Assembly (NCBI RefSeq): GCF_001500045.1
Contig: NZ_LQIX01000022.1
Coordinates: 1 to 53,705, forward strand
Source of the DNA: Mycobacterium sp. GA-1199
GTDB taxonomy: Bacteria > Actinomycetota > Actinomycetes > Mycobacteriales > Mycobacteriaceae
Length of the DNA: 53,705 nt
Direction: 5' to 3'
Below the pieces are notes generated by a model. It was not told where the DNA came from. It searched no databases and saw nothing but the letters and a program-made list of their open reading frames with translations. Shown in pieces: positions 9,271 through 17,243 of this stretch. The position numbers and the translations under genes were made by a program. Numbering within the stretch: the stretch's first letter is position 1; each line of letters starts with the position of its first letter.

Positions 9271-9804
9271 TCACCGACGGCGTATCAGGTCGGCGAACGC
9301 CGCGGCGGCGGCGTCGACACCGCCGAGATCCTCGGTGGCGACGAGGTCCAGCAGCAGGCCGCGCGCCACGGCCAGGCCGAGCCGCATCATCGCCGGGTCG
9401 GCCGTGCCGCTCGGATCGTGCGCCAGCCAGTCCTCGACCGCGGCGGGCAGCATCCGGGCGAACGGTTGCTCACCCTGCACTCCGCGGGCGTAGCACTCGA
9501 AGAACAGCCGCTCGAACGGTCGCAGGTCGGGCCGCCGCAAATTCGCCCACATCGCCGTGATGGCTTCGGCGGGATCGGCGGGCAGGTCATGGGTCAGCGC
9601 CATCTGGCGTCGCTCGACCTCGCCGACGATCGCCAGCAGCAGCTCGTCACGCGACCCGAAGTGGTGCAGCAGCATGCGATGGCTGGTGCCGACCGCCGCC
9701 GCGAGATCGCGCAACGACCGGTCGCCGATGCCGTTGCGCGCGACCTCCGCGACGAGCCCGTCGAGCAGTTCCTGGCGACGCTGAAGATCAGGAGGCCGGG
9801 CCAT
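9271..9804 (-). CDS. TetR-family transcriptional regulator
   Basis: A 177-residue regulator. An N-terminal helix-turn-helix spans about residues 8-55 (RQELLDGLVAEVARNGIGDR, then SLRDLAAAVGTSHRMLLHHF), followed by an all-helical ligand domain. Its start overlaps the end of the SRPBCC gene by 17 bases, so the two form one operon. A perfect palindrome at the start of the SRPBCC gene is the likely autoregulatory operator. The ligand is unknown. Confidence 0.88.
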   Translation of the reverse strand: MARPPDLQRRQELLDGLVAEVARNGIGDRSLRDLAAAVGTSHRMLLHHFGSRDELLLAIVGEVERRQMALTHDLPADPAEAITAMWANLRRPDLRPFERLFFECYARGVQGEQPFARMLPAAVEDWLAHDPSGTADPAMMRLGLAVARGLLLDLVATEDLGGVDAAAAAFADLIRRR

Positions 9805-10240
9805 CGAGCCGATGCAACTGCTCGCAGCGCGCCTTCAAACCCTCGGCCTCGAGTTCGAGATAGCGCCTGGTCATCGAGCGCATCAGGAGCCCGACCGCGG
9901 CCCCGACCGGGCCGCGTTGTTCGAGCCGTTGGTGGATCCGGGTCCGCGGCGGCGAGGCGCGCACGGAGCTGACGTCGTGGCGAGCCACCGTGAGCCCGCC
10001 GGGTGAGCGCTGCACCCACGTCCACGACGTGGGTGGCGTCACCTCGGTGACCTCCCAGACCAGCTTCGGCATCCGCGGTTGCTTGATCTCGAACCGGTTG
10101 CCCACAGCCAACTCTCGGCTGTCCAGCGCCACGAGCCGGGTCACCGAGGCGGTCCACTCCGGCCAGCGCTCGACATCGCTGAACACGTCCCACACGGCGG
10201 CGGCGGGTGCGTCGATCTCGGCACCACACTCGGTAATCAT
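9788..10240 (-). CDS. SRPBCC (START/polyketide cyclase-like) protein
   Basis: A 150-residue single-domain protein of the SRPBCC helix-grip fold, which binds hydrophobic ligands. The pattern IDAPAAAVWDVFSDVERWPEWTASV opens the domain, and a long C-terminal helix (MRSMTRRYLELEAEGLKARC) closes the cavity. It is the first gene of an operon with the TetR regulator and is probably its regulated target. The ATG lies inside the palindromic operator, so the transcript is likely leaderless or has a very short leader. Confidence 0.85.
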   Translation of the reverse strand: MITECGAEIDAPAAAVWDVFSDVERWPEWTASVTRLVALDSRELAVGNRFEIKQPRMPKLVWEVTEVTPPTSWTWVQRSPGGLTVARHDVSSVRASPPRTRIHQRLEQRGPVGAAVGLLMRSMTRRYLELEAEGLKARCEQLHRLDGPAS

Positions 10241-10256
10241 GTACCAAACGGTACAT
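10239..10256. promoter_or_regulatory. Palindromic TetR-type operator over the SRPBCC start codon
   Basis: ATGTACC-aaac-GGTACAT is a perfect 7-bp inverted repeat with a 4-nt spacer. The core TACC(N4)GGTA is a common TetR-family operator form. It overlaps the ATG of the SRPBCC-tetR operon and faces the divergent TVP38 gene 55 bases away. Confidence 0.7.
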
Positions 10257-10311
10257 CAACGACGCCGGTCTGGGAAGGGGCGTCCGGCGAGTACGGCAAG
10301 ATTGCCTGGAC

Positions 10312-11028
10312 ATGACCTTCAGCGACCGCCCCGTCACCCGCCGGTGGCACATCCTCCGACTCGTGCTGTTCGCGGCGTTCCTGCTCGGGTTGTTCTACCT
10401 GGTCGCCGTCACCGGTGTGATCGACGTCGACCACGTCCGCCGCACCGTGGCCTCCACCGGCCCCGTCGCACCGCTGGTCTATGTCGTGGTGTCGGGACTG
10501 CTCGGCGCGGTGTTCGTGCCCGGACCGATCCTCGCCGCCGCCAGCGGGGTGCTGTTCGGTCCGGTCGTCGGCACGTTCGCCACCCTCGGCGCGACGGTCA
10601 CCACCGCGTGCGTCACCAGCCTGCTCGGCAGGCGGGCCGGACGCGACAGCGCGCGGGCACTCCTGGGTGAGGAGCGTGCGACGCGTCTCGACGCTCTCAT
10701 CGCGCGGGGCGGGCTGTGGGCCGTCGTCGGCCAGCGTTTCGTTCCCGGCATCTCCGATGCGCTCGCGTCCTACGCCTTCGGTGCGTTCGGAGTCCCGTTG
10801 TGGCAGATGGCCGTCGGCGCATTCATCGGATCTGTTCCCCGCGCGTTCGTGTACACGGCGCTGGGGGCGTCGATTTCGGATCTGAATTCGCCGCTGACCT
10901 ATGTCGCGATCGCGGTGTGGTGTGCCACCGGGATCGTGGGTGCGTTCGCCGCGCACCGGGGTGTGCGCAGCTGGCGGCGGGCCCGGGGCGCTGACAGCGA
11001 ACCGGCACCCGAAGCGGAGGAGTCCTAG
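10312..11028 (+). CDS. TVP38/TMEM64 family (DedA-like) membrane protein
   Basis: A 238-residue integral membrane protein with about six hydrophobic segments. The family core is visible: VFVPGPILAAASGVLFGPVVGT near residues 63-86 and GLWAVVGQRFVPGISDALASYAFGAFGVPLWQM near 127-160. Relatives of this SNARE-associated fold are linked to lipid scrambling or transport, but the substrate here is unknown. The acidic C-terminal tail is cytoplasmic by inference. Its TAG stop overlaps the stop of the convergent CMD-family gene. Confidence 0.85.
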   Translation: MTFSDRPVTRRWHILRLVLFAAFLLGLFYLVAVTGVIDVDHVRRTVASTGPVAPLVYVVVSGLLGAVFVPGPILAAASGVLFGPVVGTFATLGATVTTACVTSLLGRRAGRDSARALLGEERATRLDALIARGGLWAVVGQRFVPGISDALASYAFGAFGVPLWQMAVGAFIGSVPRAFVYTALGASISDLNSPLTYVAIAVWCATGIVGAFAAHRGVRSWRRARGADSEPAPEAEES

Positions 11029-11618
11029 TCCGGAAGCGCCGCGCTGCCGGGCGGCGGGGCGAGCTGCCAAGTGTCGCAGGCCATCGCGAGCATCGCGTAG
11101 GTGCCGACGACGAAGATCAGCTCCATCGCCTGGTGGGTGCCGAGTTCGTCGACGAGACGACGCCACGCGTCGGGTGTGGCTCGGCCGCGGGTGAGCAACT
11201 CGTCGGTCGTCTCCAGGACGGTGAGGTCCTGACCGTCGAATCCGTCGTTACCGCGGGCGATCCGGGCGATCTCGTCGTCGGACAGGCCGCCCGCCATGGC
11301 GATCCGGTGATGCTCGCCCCAGAAGAACGACGAGCGTCGCGCATGGGCGAGCCGCAAGACCGCCAGCTCTCGCAGCCGAACCGGCAACTCACCGCGTTGC
11401 AGTAGGAACGCGTTGTAGGTCAAGAACTCTCGTGCCATCTTGGGATGGCGCGCCAACACTCCAAGGATGTCGAAGTTCAGCGGGTCCCTAGGGTCACCCG
11501 AACCGGCGCGGGGCACGTCGTCTGCCGATATACCGAACAGCGCACCGACGGCGGCGTACTCGTCCGGTCCCCACTCCTGCGCACTCGGCGGCGTCAGAAT
11601 CGGTCCTGTTTCGGTCAT
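11025..11618 (-). CDS. Carboxymuconolactone decarboxylase-family protein
   Basis: A 197-residue all-helical protein of the CMD/AhpD superfamily. The segment LREL AVLRLAHARRSSFFWGEHHRIA (about residues 78-103) matches the family active-site region but has no CxxC pair, so an AhpD-type redox role is unlikely and a decarboxylase or lyase role is more plausible. It starts at the ATG at 11616-11618, overlapping the LLM gene stop by four bases. It is the last gene of the five-gene Rieske operon. Confidence 0.85.
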   Translation of the reverse strand: MTETGPILTPPSAQEWGPDEYAAVGALFGISADDVPRAGSGDPRDPLNFDILGVLARHPKMAREFLTYNAFLLQRGELPVRLRELAVLRLAHARRSSFFWGEHHRIAMAGGLSDDEIARIARGNDGFDGQDLTVLETTDELLTRGRATPDAWRRLVDELGTHQAMELIFVVGTYAMLAMACDTWQLAPPPGSAALPD

Positions 11619-12478
11619 GATCGCCCTTCGGGTGGATGCAGTTCCGCGAGTGCGTGGATCTGTTCGAGGTAGTGCTCGAGCGACCGGTGGACGAATCGTG
11701 CGGACACGGTGGTCGTGCCCGCGGATGCCATCGCGCGCAGGGCTTCCCGCGTCGCCTCGGGGTTGTCGACAGGGTCGAGCGGACGGTCGGCGGCCAGCAC
11801 GACCTCGAAGTCGGGCGGCACCTCGCGCGCCTTGAGCCACTCCCCCGCGGTCGCGACCGAGATACCGAACGGCGCCCAACCTTCGGCGAGCGTGAGTGCG
11901 CGCCGCAGCGACCGCTTGGTCCGGCCGCCCACCCAGATCGGCATATGGGGCTGCAGTGCGCACGGGTCGACGATCAGGCCGCCGAACGAGTAGTACTCGC
12001 CGTCGTAGGAGGGCTCGTTGCTCGCCAGCGCGGCACGCAAGGCGCGCAGCGCGTCGTCGGCGCGCGGACCGCGATCCTCGAACGGCGCGCCGAGGAGGTC
12101 GAACTCCTCCTTGAGCGAGCCGACGCCAACCCCGAGGATGAGACGGCCACCGCTGACGTGATCCAGTGTCCCGTAACGCTTCACAATGGCCAGCGGATGG
12201 TGGTATCCGAGCACCAGCGTCATGGTGACGAGCCGGATCCGTTCGGTGCGGGCCGCCACGTAACCGAGGGTGGCCAGCGGATCCCAGTACCTTGCGCCGC
12301 GGCGCCCGGCCTCCGATGCCGGGATACCGATGTGCTCGCTGCACGTCAGGTGGTGATAGCCGAGCCTGTCGGCGGCTTCTGCGACGCGGCCGATGTCCTC
12401 GACTCCTGCGTCGCGCTCCCACGTCAATGCCGCCCCGGCGACGTTGGTGACGACCGGTGTCGCAATGCCGAGCTTCAA
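11615..12478 (-). CDS. LLM-class, probably F420-dependent oxidoreductase
   Basis: A 287-residue TIM-barrel protein of the luciferase-like monooxygenase superfamily, the subgroup that uses coenzyme F420 in mycobacteria. Typical segments are ADRLGYHHLTCSEHIG, RTERIRLVTMTLVLGYHHPL, LDHVSGGRLILGVGVG and IWVGGRTKRSLRRA. The start is inferred to be TTG at 12478, which overlaps the upstream TauD stop in a TTGA junction and gives the usual N-terminus KLGIATPV. The longer upstream frame runs through TauD and is not coding. It is the fourth gene of the operon. Confidence 0.87.
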   Translation of the reverse strand: MKLGIATPVVTNVAGAALTWERDAGVEDIGRVAEAADRLGYHHLTCSEHIGIPASEAGRRGARYWDPLATLGYVAARTERIRLVTMTLVLGYHHPLAIVKRYGTLDHVSGGRLILGVGVGSLKEEFDLLGAPFEDRGPRADDALRALRAALASNEPSYDGEYYSFGGLIVDPCALQPHMPIWVGGRTKRSLRRALTLAEGWAPFGISVATAGEWLKAREVPPDFEVVLAADRPLDPVDNPEATREALRAMASAGTTTVSARFVHRSLEHYLEQIHALAELHPPEGRS

Positions 12479-13305
12479 TTCAGTGGCTCTTCGCCCGCCA
12501 GGATGGTCCGGTGCATGAGCCGACCGCTGTCGGCGGCGTAGGGCAGGGCGCGGTGCATGGTGCCCGTGTTGTCCCAGATCAGCAGGTCGCCGACCGCCCA
12601 CTCGTGCCGATAGACGTATTGCGGCTGGGTGGCCCAATCACGAAGCCGCGCAAGCAGAGCGCGGCTCTCTTCGACGGGCATGCCGACCACGTAGTCGGCG
12701 GTCGCACCGAGCAGCAGCGACTTGCGGCCGGACTGGTGCGTCCACACGATGGGGCACGCCTTGGTCGGCGACTTCTGCCAGAACGCGATCTCGTCGTAAC
12801 TCATCTCGGGTGTCACATAGTACTGAGACCGCTCGGCGCTGTGCACGACTCGAAGATCGGCGATGAGGTCCTTGTCGGACTGCGGCAGATCGTCGTACGC
12901 GGCGTAGGTGTTGCAGAACTCCGTATCGCCCCCGGTGTCAGAGAGTTTCACGGCTCGCAGCAGCGTGGCCAGGTTCGGATACGGCTGCAGGGAGCCGTCG
13001 AAGTGCCAGAACAACGAGCCCTTCAGGTATTTCGCGCGCTGGTTGACGTTCTCGTCGAGGGAGATCTTGTAGATCCCGTCCTCGCCCTCATTGGCGACAA
13101 CGGTGCCCAACGTTGCGGCGATCGCGACTTGCTGCTCGTCGCTGATCTGCAACCCGCGGAAGAACACCACGCCGCGTTGTTCCAATGTGTCCCTGATCTT
13201 CTCGGCGGCGCGGCCGCTCAACAGCGTATCCAGGTCGGTTCTGATCTCGCTGCCGATCCGGGGAGTCCGGTCGACGATGTCGAGTTGTGCGGAGGTCAGG
13301 CTCAC
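12475..13305 (-). CDS. TauD/TfdA-family Fe(II)/2-oxoglutarate dioxygenase
   Basis: A 276-residue enzyme of the TauD superfamily, which couples 2-oxoglutarate decarboxylation to substrate hydroxylation. The iron-binding facial triad is visible as HFD in LFWHFDGSLQ near residue 100 and the distal His in GTMHRALPY; the 2OG-binding Arg follows in LMHRTIL. The substrate is unknown. The gene follows the 107-aa unknown by 6 bases and is coupled to the LLM gene. Confidence 0.9.
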   Translation of the reverse strand: MSLTSAQLDIVDRTPRIGSEIRTDLDTLLSGRAAEKIRDTLEQRGVVFFRGLQISDEQQVAIAATLGTVVANEGEDGIYKISLDENVNQRAKYLKGSLFWHFDGSLQPYPNLATLLRAVKLSDTGGDTEFCNTYAAYDDLPQSDKDLIADLRVVHSAERSQYYVTPEMSYDEIAFWQKSPTKACPIVWTHQSGRKSLLLGATADYVVGMPVEESRALLARLRDWATQPQYVYRHEWAVGDLLIWDNTGTMHRALPYAADSGRLMHRTILAGEEPLN

Positions 13306-13311
13306 GGTGGC

Positions 13312-13635
13312 TCAGCTCACCCTCGTCAGAATCGTATTGGCCGAATGTTTGACTCGCGGTTGGTTCCACAGCTCGACCGCGAGCGAGACGGTGATCAGTG
13401 AGTAGAGCAGGTTGCGCAGGTTGGCGACGTCCTCGGGCAGCGGCTCGGCGTAGTCGAACTTGTCGACGTAGGCAAGAGCTTCCTCGGCGTACGGGAAGAT
13501 TTCGTCGTAGAAGGCCCGAATCTGTTCCATGGAACTGTTGACCCGCTTCACATAGCGCGCGTGGCCGTCCTCGATGGCCCATTCGGGCACGAGGTGTTCG
13601 AGGTGGGAGAATTCCGGTGGCAGAACTGGATTCAT
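13312..13635 (-). CDS. 107-aa protein of unknown function in the Rieske operon
   Basis: I do not recognise this family. It is a soluble, mostly helical protein rich in aromatic residues (EFSHLEHLVPEWAIEDGHARYV, RAFYDEIFPYAEEALAYVDKFDY) with a more hydrophobic second half (LRNLLYSLITVSLAVELW). It overlaps the Rieske gene by four bases (ATGA) and precedes the dioxygenase by 6 bases. Such tight coupling suggests a partner or stabilising subunit of one of these oxygenases, but this is inference. It lacks metal-binding Cys motifs, so it is not a ferredoxin. Confidence 0.8.
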   Translation of the reverse strand: MNPVLPPEFSHLEHLVPEWAIEDGHARYVKRVNSSMEQIRAFYDEIFPYAEEALAYVDKFDYAEPLPEDVANLRNLLYSLITVSLAVELWNQPRVKHSANTILTRVS

Positions 13636-14927
13636 CGCGTTGCCTTCTGTTCTTCGCCGACCTTTACTCCATTCTCTACGTAGTCACCGACGACCTTGTG
13701 GAAGTGGCGCAGCAGGATCTCCTCGTCGTTGAAGGTGAAGTGGGTGAGCGCGCCGCTGTTCAGCATGGCCTGCAGACCCTCCGACGGGCTGGCGTCCTCG
13801 AGGATGATGTCGTTGAGGAACGTGACCGTGAGCTCCTGACCCAGGCGCTCCTTGTGGGTCGTCGGCGGCTGGTAGTAAGCCTCCGTCTCGAAGATGTGCG
13901 AGTGCGGTCCGGTGGGCCAGTGCGTGTGGACGGTGAATCCGGACGCGCCGAAGATCAGCACGAAGTTCGGGAAGAACTGGAACGAGTCGAAACCGTACTT
14001 CTCCGACCGCGTCGGGTTGATACCGGTGGGCATCGGCCCGCGGTCGGCCTTCTTGTTCCACGGGCCGGCGGCGCTGGCCTCGAAGACGCACTCGATCGGC
14101 TTGGAGTACGGCGTCTTGCGCGACGGTTCACCGGAGAACGAGAACATCCGGTGCGGACCTTTGAGCCGGTAGGCCAGCGCGTCGGTGAACGGATTCGGTT
14201 GGTCGAACGCGTCCCTGGCCTCGGCGGTGAGCGCGCCGAAGGATGATGCGTGCAGGTACGGCCCGTGGTAGCTCTCGGCGAACCCGTCGAGGAAGATCTT
14301 CCAGTTGCATTGCAGTTCGGCCTTGAGCCTGTACACCTGATGGGGGCCGGCGAACGGATATCCCTCGATCTCGTGTGCGAGTTCGCCGAGGAAATCGCGC
14401 AGTGGCTCGGTGTTGTGCGGGTTGAGGTTGATGAAGATGAAGCCCTCCCACACCTCGCACTGGATGGCGGGCACCCGACAGCTGTCCGCGTCGAAGTCGA
14501 GCAACAGATCCTTGCGGGTCGCCGAGTGCAGTGAACCGTCCAGCTTGTAGCGCCAGCCGTGGAAGCGGCAGTAGAGCAGCGGTGCGCGGCCCTCGACCTC
14601 CGCGAAGGGGTCGTCCTCCCACAGCATCTTGTTGCCCCGGTGCGGGCAGATGTTGTGGAAGGCGCGGACGACCGAGTCCTTGCCTCGCACGATGATCACC
14701 GACGTGTTGAGGAACGCCAGCTCGCGGGTGAAGTAGCTGCCGGACTTGGGCACGCGCTCGATACGCCCCATGTAAAGCCATGTCTTCTTGAAGACGTGCT
14801 CGCGTTCCTTCTCGTAGAACTCCTCGGAAACGCAGTCCTGAAGCGACACGGGGCCACGACCCAGTTCGGGGTAGGCGTCGGTCCAGTGTCCGCTCGCGGG
14901 TTTGGTCACCAGGCTGTCGGGACTCAA
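13632..14927 (-). CDS. Rieske non-heme iron oxygenase, alpha subunit
   Basis: A 431-residue ring-hydroxylating-type oxygenase. The Rieske [2Fe-2S] ligands are C94/H96 (CPHRGN) and C120/H123 (CRFHGW). The mononuclear iron site lies in NWKIFLDGFAESYHGPYLH with His221 and His226; a third carboxylate ligand is probably in LNDIILEDAS. The start is inferred as TTG at 14927, preceded by GGAGGAGA about 6 nt upstream; longer frames run into the divergent LysR gene. It is the first gene of the operon. No reductase or ferredoxin is encoded nearby. Confidence 0.92.
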   Translation of the reverse strand: MSPDSLVTKPASGHWTDAYPELGRGPVSLQDCVSEEFYEKEREHVFKKTWLYMGRIERVPKSGSYFTRELAFLNTSVIIVRGKDSVVRAFHNICPHRGNKMLWEDDPFAEVEGRAPLLYCRFHGWRYKLDGSLHSATRKDLLLDFDADSCRVPAIQCEVWEGFIFINLNPHNTEPLRDFLGELAHEIEGYPFAGPHQVYRLKAELQCNWKIFLDGFAESYHGPYLHASSFGALTAEARDAFDQPNPFTDALAYRLKGPHRMFSFSGEPSRKTPYSKPIECVFEASAAGPWNKKADRGPMPTGINPTRSEKYGFDSFQFFPNFVLIFGASGFTVHTHWPTGPHSHIFETEAYYQPPTTHKERLGQELTVTFLNDIILEDASPSEGLQAMLNSGALTHFTFNDEEILLRHFHKVVGDYVENGVKVGEEQKATR

Positions 14928-15003
14928 CGGTCTCTCCTCCGTCGGGCTGAAGACGGTAGGCCGAAGGTACCGCCGCAGATATGGCCGAAACAGACCCGCG
15001 AGC

Positions 15004-15018
15004 GCAACACCCTGTTGC
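15004..15018. promoter_or_regulatory. Inverted repeat, candidate LysR binding site
   Basis: GCAAC-accct-GTTGC is a perfect 5-bp dyad in the 135-nt gap between the Rieske operon and the divergent lysR gene. Position and symmetry fit a LysR-type activation site. Confidence 0.55.
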
Positions 15019-15062
15019 ATATTTGGAACGCGGTCGGCGACTGAGGAAGGTGCTCGAAAGCA

Positions 15063-15980
15063 ATGGAACAGAACCTGCCCTTCGACGTCGACGCCCTGCT
15101 GATCTTCGGCAAGGTGGTGGAGAACTGCAGCTTGTCGAAGGCCGCGGCACTGCTCGGAATGCCGAAGTCGACCGTCAGCCGCAAGCTGACCCGACTGGAG
15201 TCCGACCTGGGCATTAAACTGCTGCGCAAGAACACCCACCAGCTCACCGTCACCGCCCTCGGCGAGCAGGTGTACGCCCACGCGGTCAACATCCTGGCCG
15301 AAGCCAACGGTGTCCGCGCGCTCGTCGAGGGCAGCAGGCAGGAGCCTCAGGGCGAACTGCGGGTGGCGATCCCGGTCTTCGTCGGCATCGATTACGCCTC
15401 CCGCGTCGGCGCGGCGTTCCTGCAGCACTATCCGAATTCAGCGCTGGACATCCGACTGGTCGACCGGGTGGTCGACCCGGTGCGGGACGGGTTCGATGTG
15501 GTGTTTTCCACCGGACCGCTACAGGACTCCACGCTGATCGCGCGCAAGGTGTTCGACCTCGACCTGTTCTTGTGCGCGTCACCGGATCTCCTCGCCCGAC
15601 TGCCCGAACCGGTCCGCGACCCCGCACAGTTGAACACGATTCCGTTCATCGACTTCGGCTTCGGAGGACCCCGTAAGCTGACGGTCACCGCGAAGGCCCG
15701 CCAGCATGAGCTGACGCCACCAGTCCGGGCGCGCGCCAACAACTTTCAGGTGTGCAAGCAGTACATCATGCAGGGCCTCGGGATCGGTGCGATGCCCACC
15801 CAGATCATCTGCACCAACGAGCTGCGCGAGGGCACCCTCGTTCCGGTGTTACCCGAATGGCGACTCGAGTCCCTCGACGTGCACATGATCTATCCGTTCG
15901 AGTTGTCCTTCTCCACGCTGATCAGCGCGTTTTACGAGACGGCCCGCGAGATCATCGTCGAGAACTCTGCGCGCCGGTAA
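15063..15980 (+). CDS. LysR-family transcriptional regulator
   Basis: A 305-residue LTTR. The N-terminal winged helix-turn-helix is at residues 8-67 (DALLIFGKVVENCSLSKAAA, then LLGMPKSTVSRKLTRLE), followed by the periplasmic-binding-like effector domain from about residue 95. It is transcribed away from the Rieske operon, the classical arrangement for an LTTR that controls its divergent neighbour in response to a pathway intermediate. The effector is unknown. Confidence 0.92.
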   Translation: MEQNLPFDVDALLIFGKVVENCSLSKAAALLGMPKSTVSRKLTRLESDLGIKLLRKNTHQLTVTALGEQVYAHAVNILAEANGVRALVEGSRQEPQGELRVAIPVFVGIDYASRVGAAFLQHYPNSALDIRLVDRVVDPVRDGFDVVFSTGPLQDSTLIARKVFDLDLFLCASPDLLARLPEPVRDPAQLNTIPFIDFGFGGPRKLTVTAKARQHELTPPVRARANNFQVCKQYIMQGLGIGAMPTQIICTNELREGTLVPVLPEWRLESLDVHMIYPFELSFSTLISAFYETAREIIVENSARR

Positions 15981-16118
15981 CCGTGGGTGCCGGCCGCGCT
16001 TGGCCACGTGCATGGCCCGCGGTCACCCGGGGATGTGAGGTCCGGTATCGCTCACGCAGTTGGCGTTTACCCCGGTCACGCCCGGGTAGCCCCGCACCCG
16101 ACAGGGTTGGGAGTGGGC

Positions 16119-16841
16119 ATGCTGATGGTCGCCGGCGCCACGGCCGATACGGGCGTGAGTCGTCACCGTGAAGCCGTGCTGGCCCGCTCGGCCATCATGC
16201 GGGGGTTGGCGCCCGCGGACAGGACAGCCCTGATCAATCGAGTCGCCTTCGCCCGCTTCGGGCCCGGCGAGTGCATCTACCCCGAAGGCCAAACCGATCA
16301 CCGCCTCTACATCGTCGTCGACGGCAAGGTCAAGATCGGCTGGCGGGCGGCGGAGTTCCCCGAGAAACTGCTCGCCGTCCTCGGCCCCTCGGAGATCTTC
16401 GGCGCCGAGTCGCTGTTCGACTGCGGACCCCGGACCGGTTCGGCCACCGCGCTCACCGCGGTGCTGGTCGCGGTCATCGACCGTGATGCGTTGCACGATT
16501 GCATCGACGGCAACCCGCACATCACCGAGCAGCTGATGCGCCTGTTGGCGCGCAACCTCCAACGCGCCGAAGACCTGATCACCGATCTCAACTTCACCGA
16601 CGTTCCCGGCCGGATCGCCAAACAGCTTCTCCACCTCGCGCAGCGTTTCGGTGTCCGACAAGATCGGCATCTGCGCCTCGACCACGGCCTCACCCAAGCC
16701 GAGATCGCCCAATTGGTCGGCGCGTCACGGGAATCGGTCAACAAGGTGTTGTCGGATTTCGTCCAGCGCGGCTGGATCACGGTCTGCGGTAAGAGCCTCG
16801 TCATCCACCAGACCGAACTGCTCGCCCGCCGAGCCCGCTGA
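16119..16841 (+). CDS. Crp/Fnr-family transcriptional regulator
   Basis: A 240-residue regulator from ATG 16119. The N-terminal cyclic-nucleotide-binding fold spans about residues 20-140 (GECIYPEGQTDHRLYIVVDG, then KVKIG). A winged helix-turn-helix is near the C-terminus (LTQAEIAQLVGASRESVNKV). The cysteine arrangement of Fnr iron-sulfur sensors is not seen. The start was chosen for the GGGAG upstream; the open frame continues upstream to 15987 but is not protein-like. No operon partner is evident. A SigF-family gene lies 400 bases downstream on the same strand. Confidence 0.88.
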   Translation: MLMVAGATADTGVSRHREAVLARSAIMRGLAPADRTALINRVAFARFGPGECIYPEGQTDHRLYIVVDGKVKIGWRAAEFPEKLLAVLGPSEIFGAESLFDCGPRTGSATALTAVLVAVIDRDALHDCIDGNPHITEQLMRLLARNLQRAEDLITDLNFTDVPGRIAKQLLHLAQRFGVRQDRHLRLDHGLTQAEIAQLVGASRESVNKVLSDFVQRGWITVCGKSLVIHQTELLARRAR

Positions 16842-16907
16842 CGCGCGAGCAAACTTTTTCTGCGGCGGCGGGCGTGGTAACGGCCGTCGGTGGGTAACCA
16901 CGAAGCC

Positions 16908-17093
16908 ATGGACCCCGACACGTTGGTGGCGATGGCAGGTTTGACGGCGCTGGGCGCCGCGGTGTTCACGGGCGCGATCTGGGACAGCCCGTTGGTATCG
17001 GCACCGGCGAGGCTCGGCAGGCAGCAGCGCCCCTATGGCAAACACGCCATGCCCGTCGGCTCACCCAGGAAAACGCGCGAGTTCGCCGGTTGA
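16908..17093 (+). CDS. Small hypothetical protein with one hydrophobic segment
   Basis: A possible 61-residue protein from ATG 16908. Residues about 5-24 form a moderately hydrophobic, Ala/Gly-rich stretch (LVAMAGLTALGAAVFTGAIW), followed by a basic tail. No family is recognised and the ribosome-binding site is weak, so it may not be real. It lies between the Crp-type regulator and the sigma factor. Confidence 0.4.
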   Translation: MDPDTLVAMAGLTALGAAVFTGAIWDSPLVSAPARLGRQQRPYGKHAMPVGSPRKTREFAG

Positions 17094-17146
17094 CCACGGC
17101 AGCGCCCGTCGACGGCTACCCTGGGATACGGGTCCCGACGGGCGAT

Positions 17147-17173
17147 GTTTCGACAGAACGTCCGAAAGGGTAA
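17147..17173 (+). promoter_or_regulatory. SigF-type promoter upstream of the sigma factor gene
   Basis: GTTT (17147-17150) and GGGTAA (17168-17173) are separated by 17 nt, matching the mycobacterial SigF promoter pattern GTTT-N15-17-GGGTA. The GTG start follows about 70 nt later. This suggests control by SigF itself or by its paralogue. Confidence 0.6.
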
Positions 17174-17243
17174 ACCCCAGCAGCCACAGGTTCAGATCCG
17201 AGCCGTGTGATCCATACGGCAGGGTCGGGAGTTAGGAGCCTGT

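Noticed and set aside
16890..16897. SigF promoter for the 61-aa frame (GGGTAA at 16892)
   Set aside because: A -10-like element is present, but no GTTT-type -35 lies 15-17 nt upstream.
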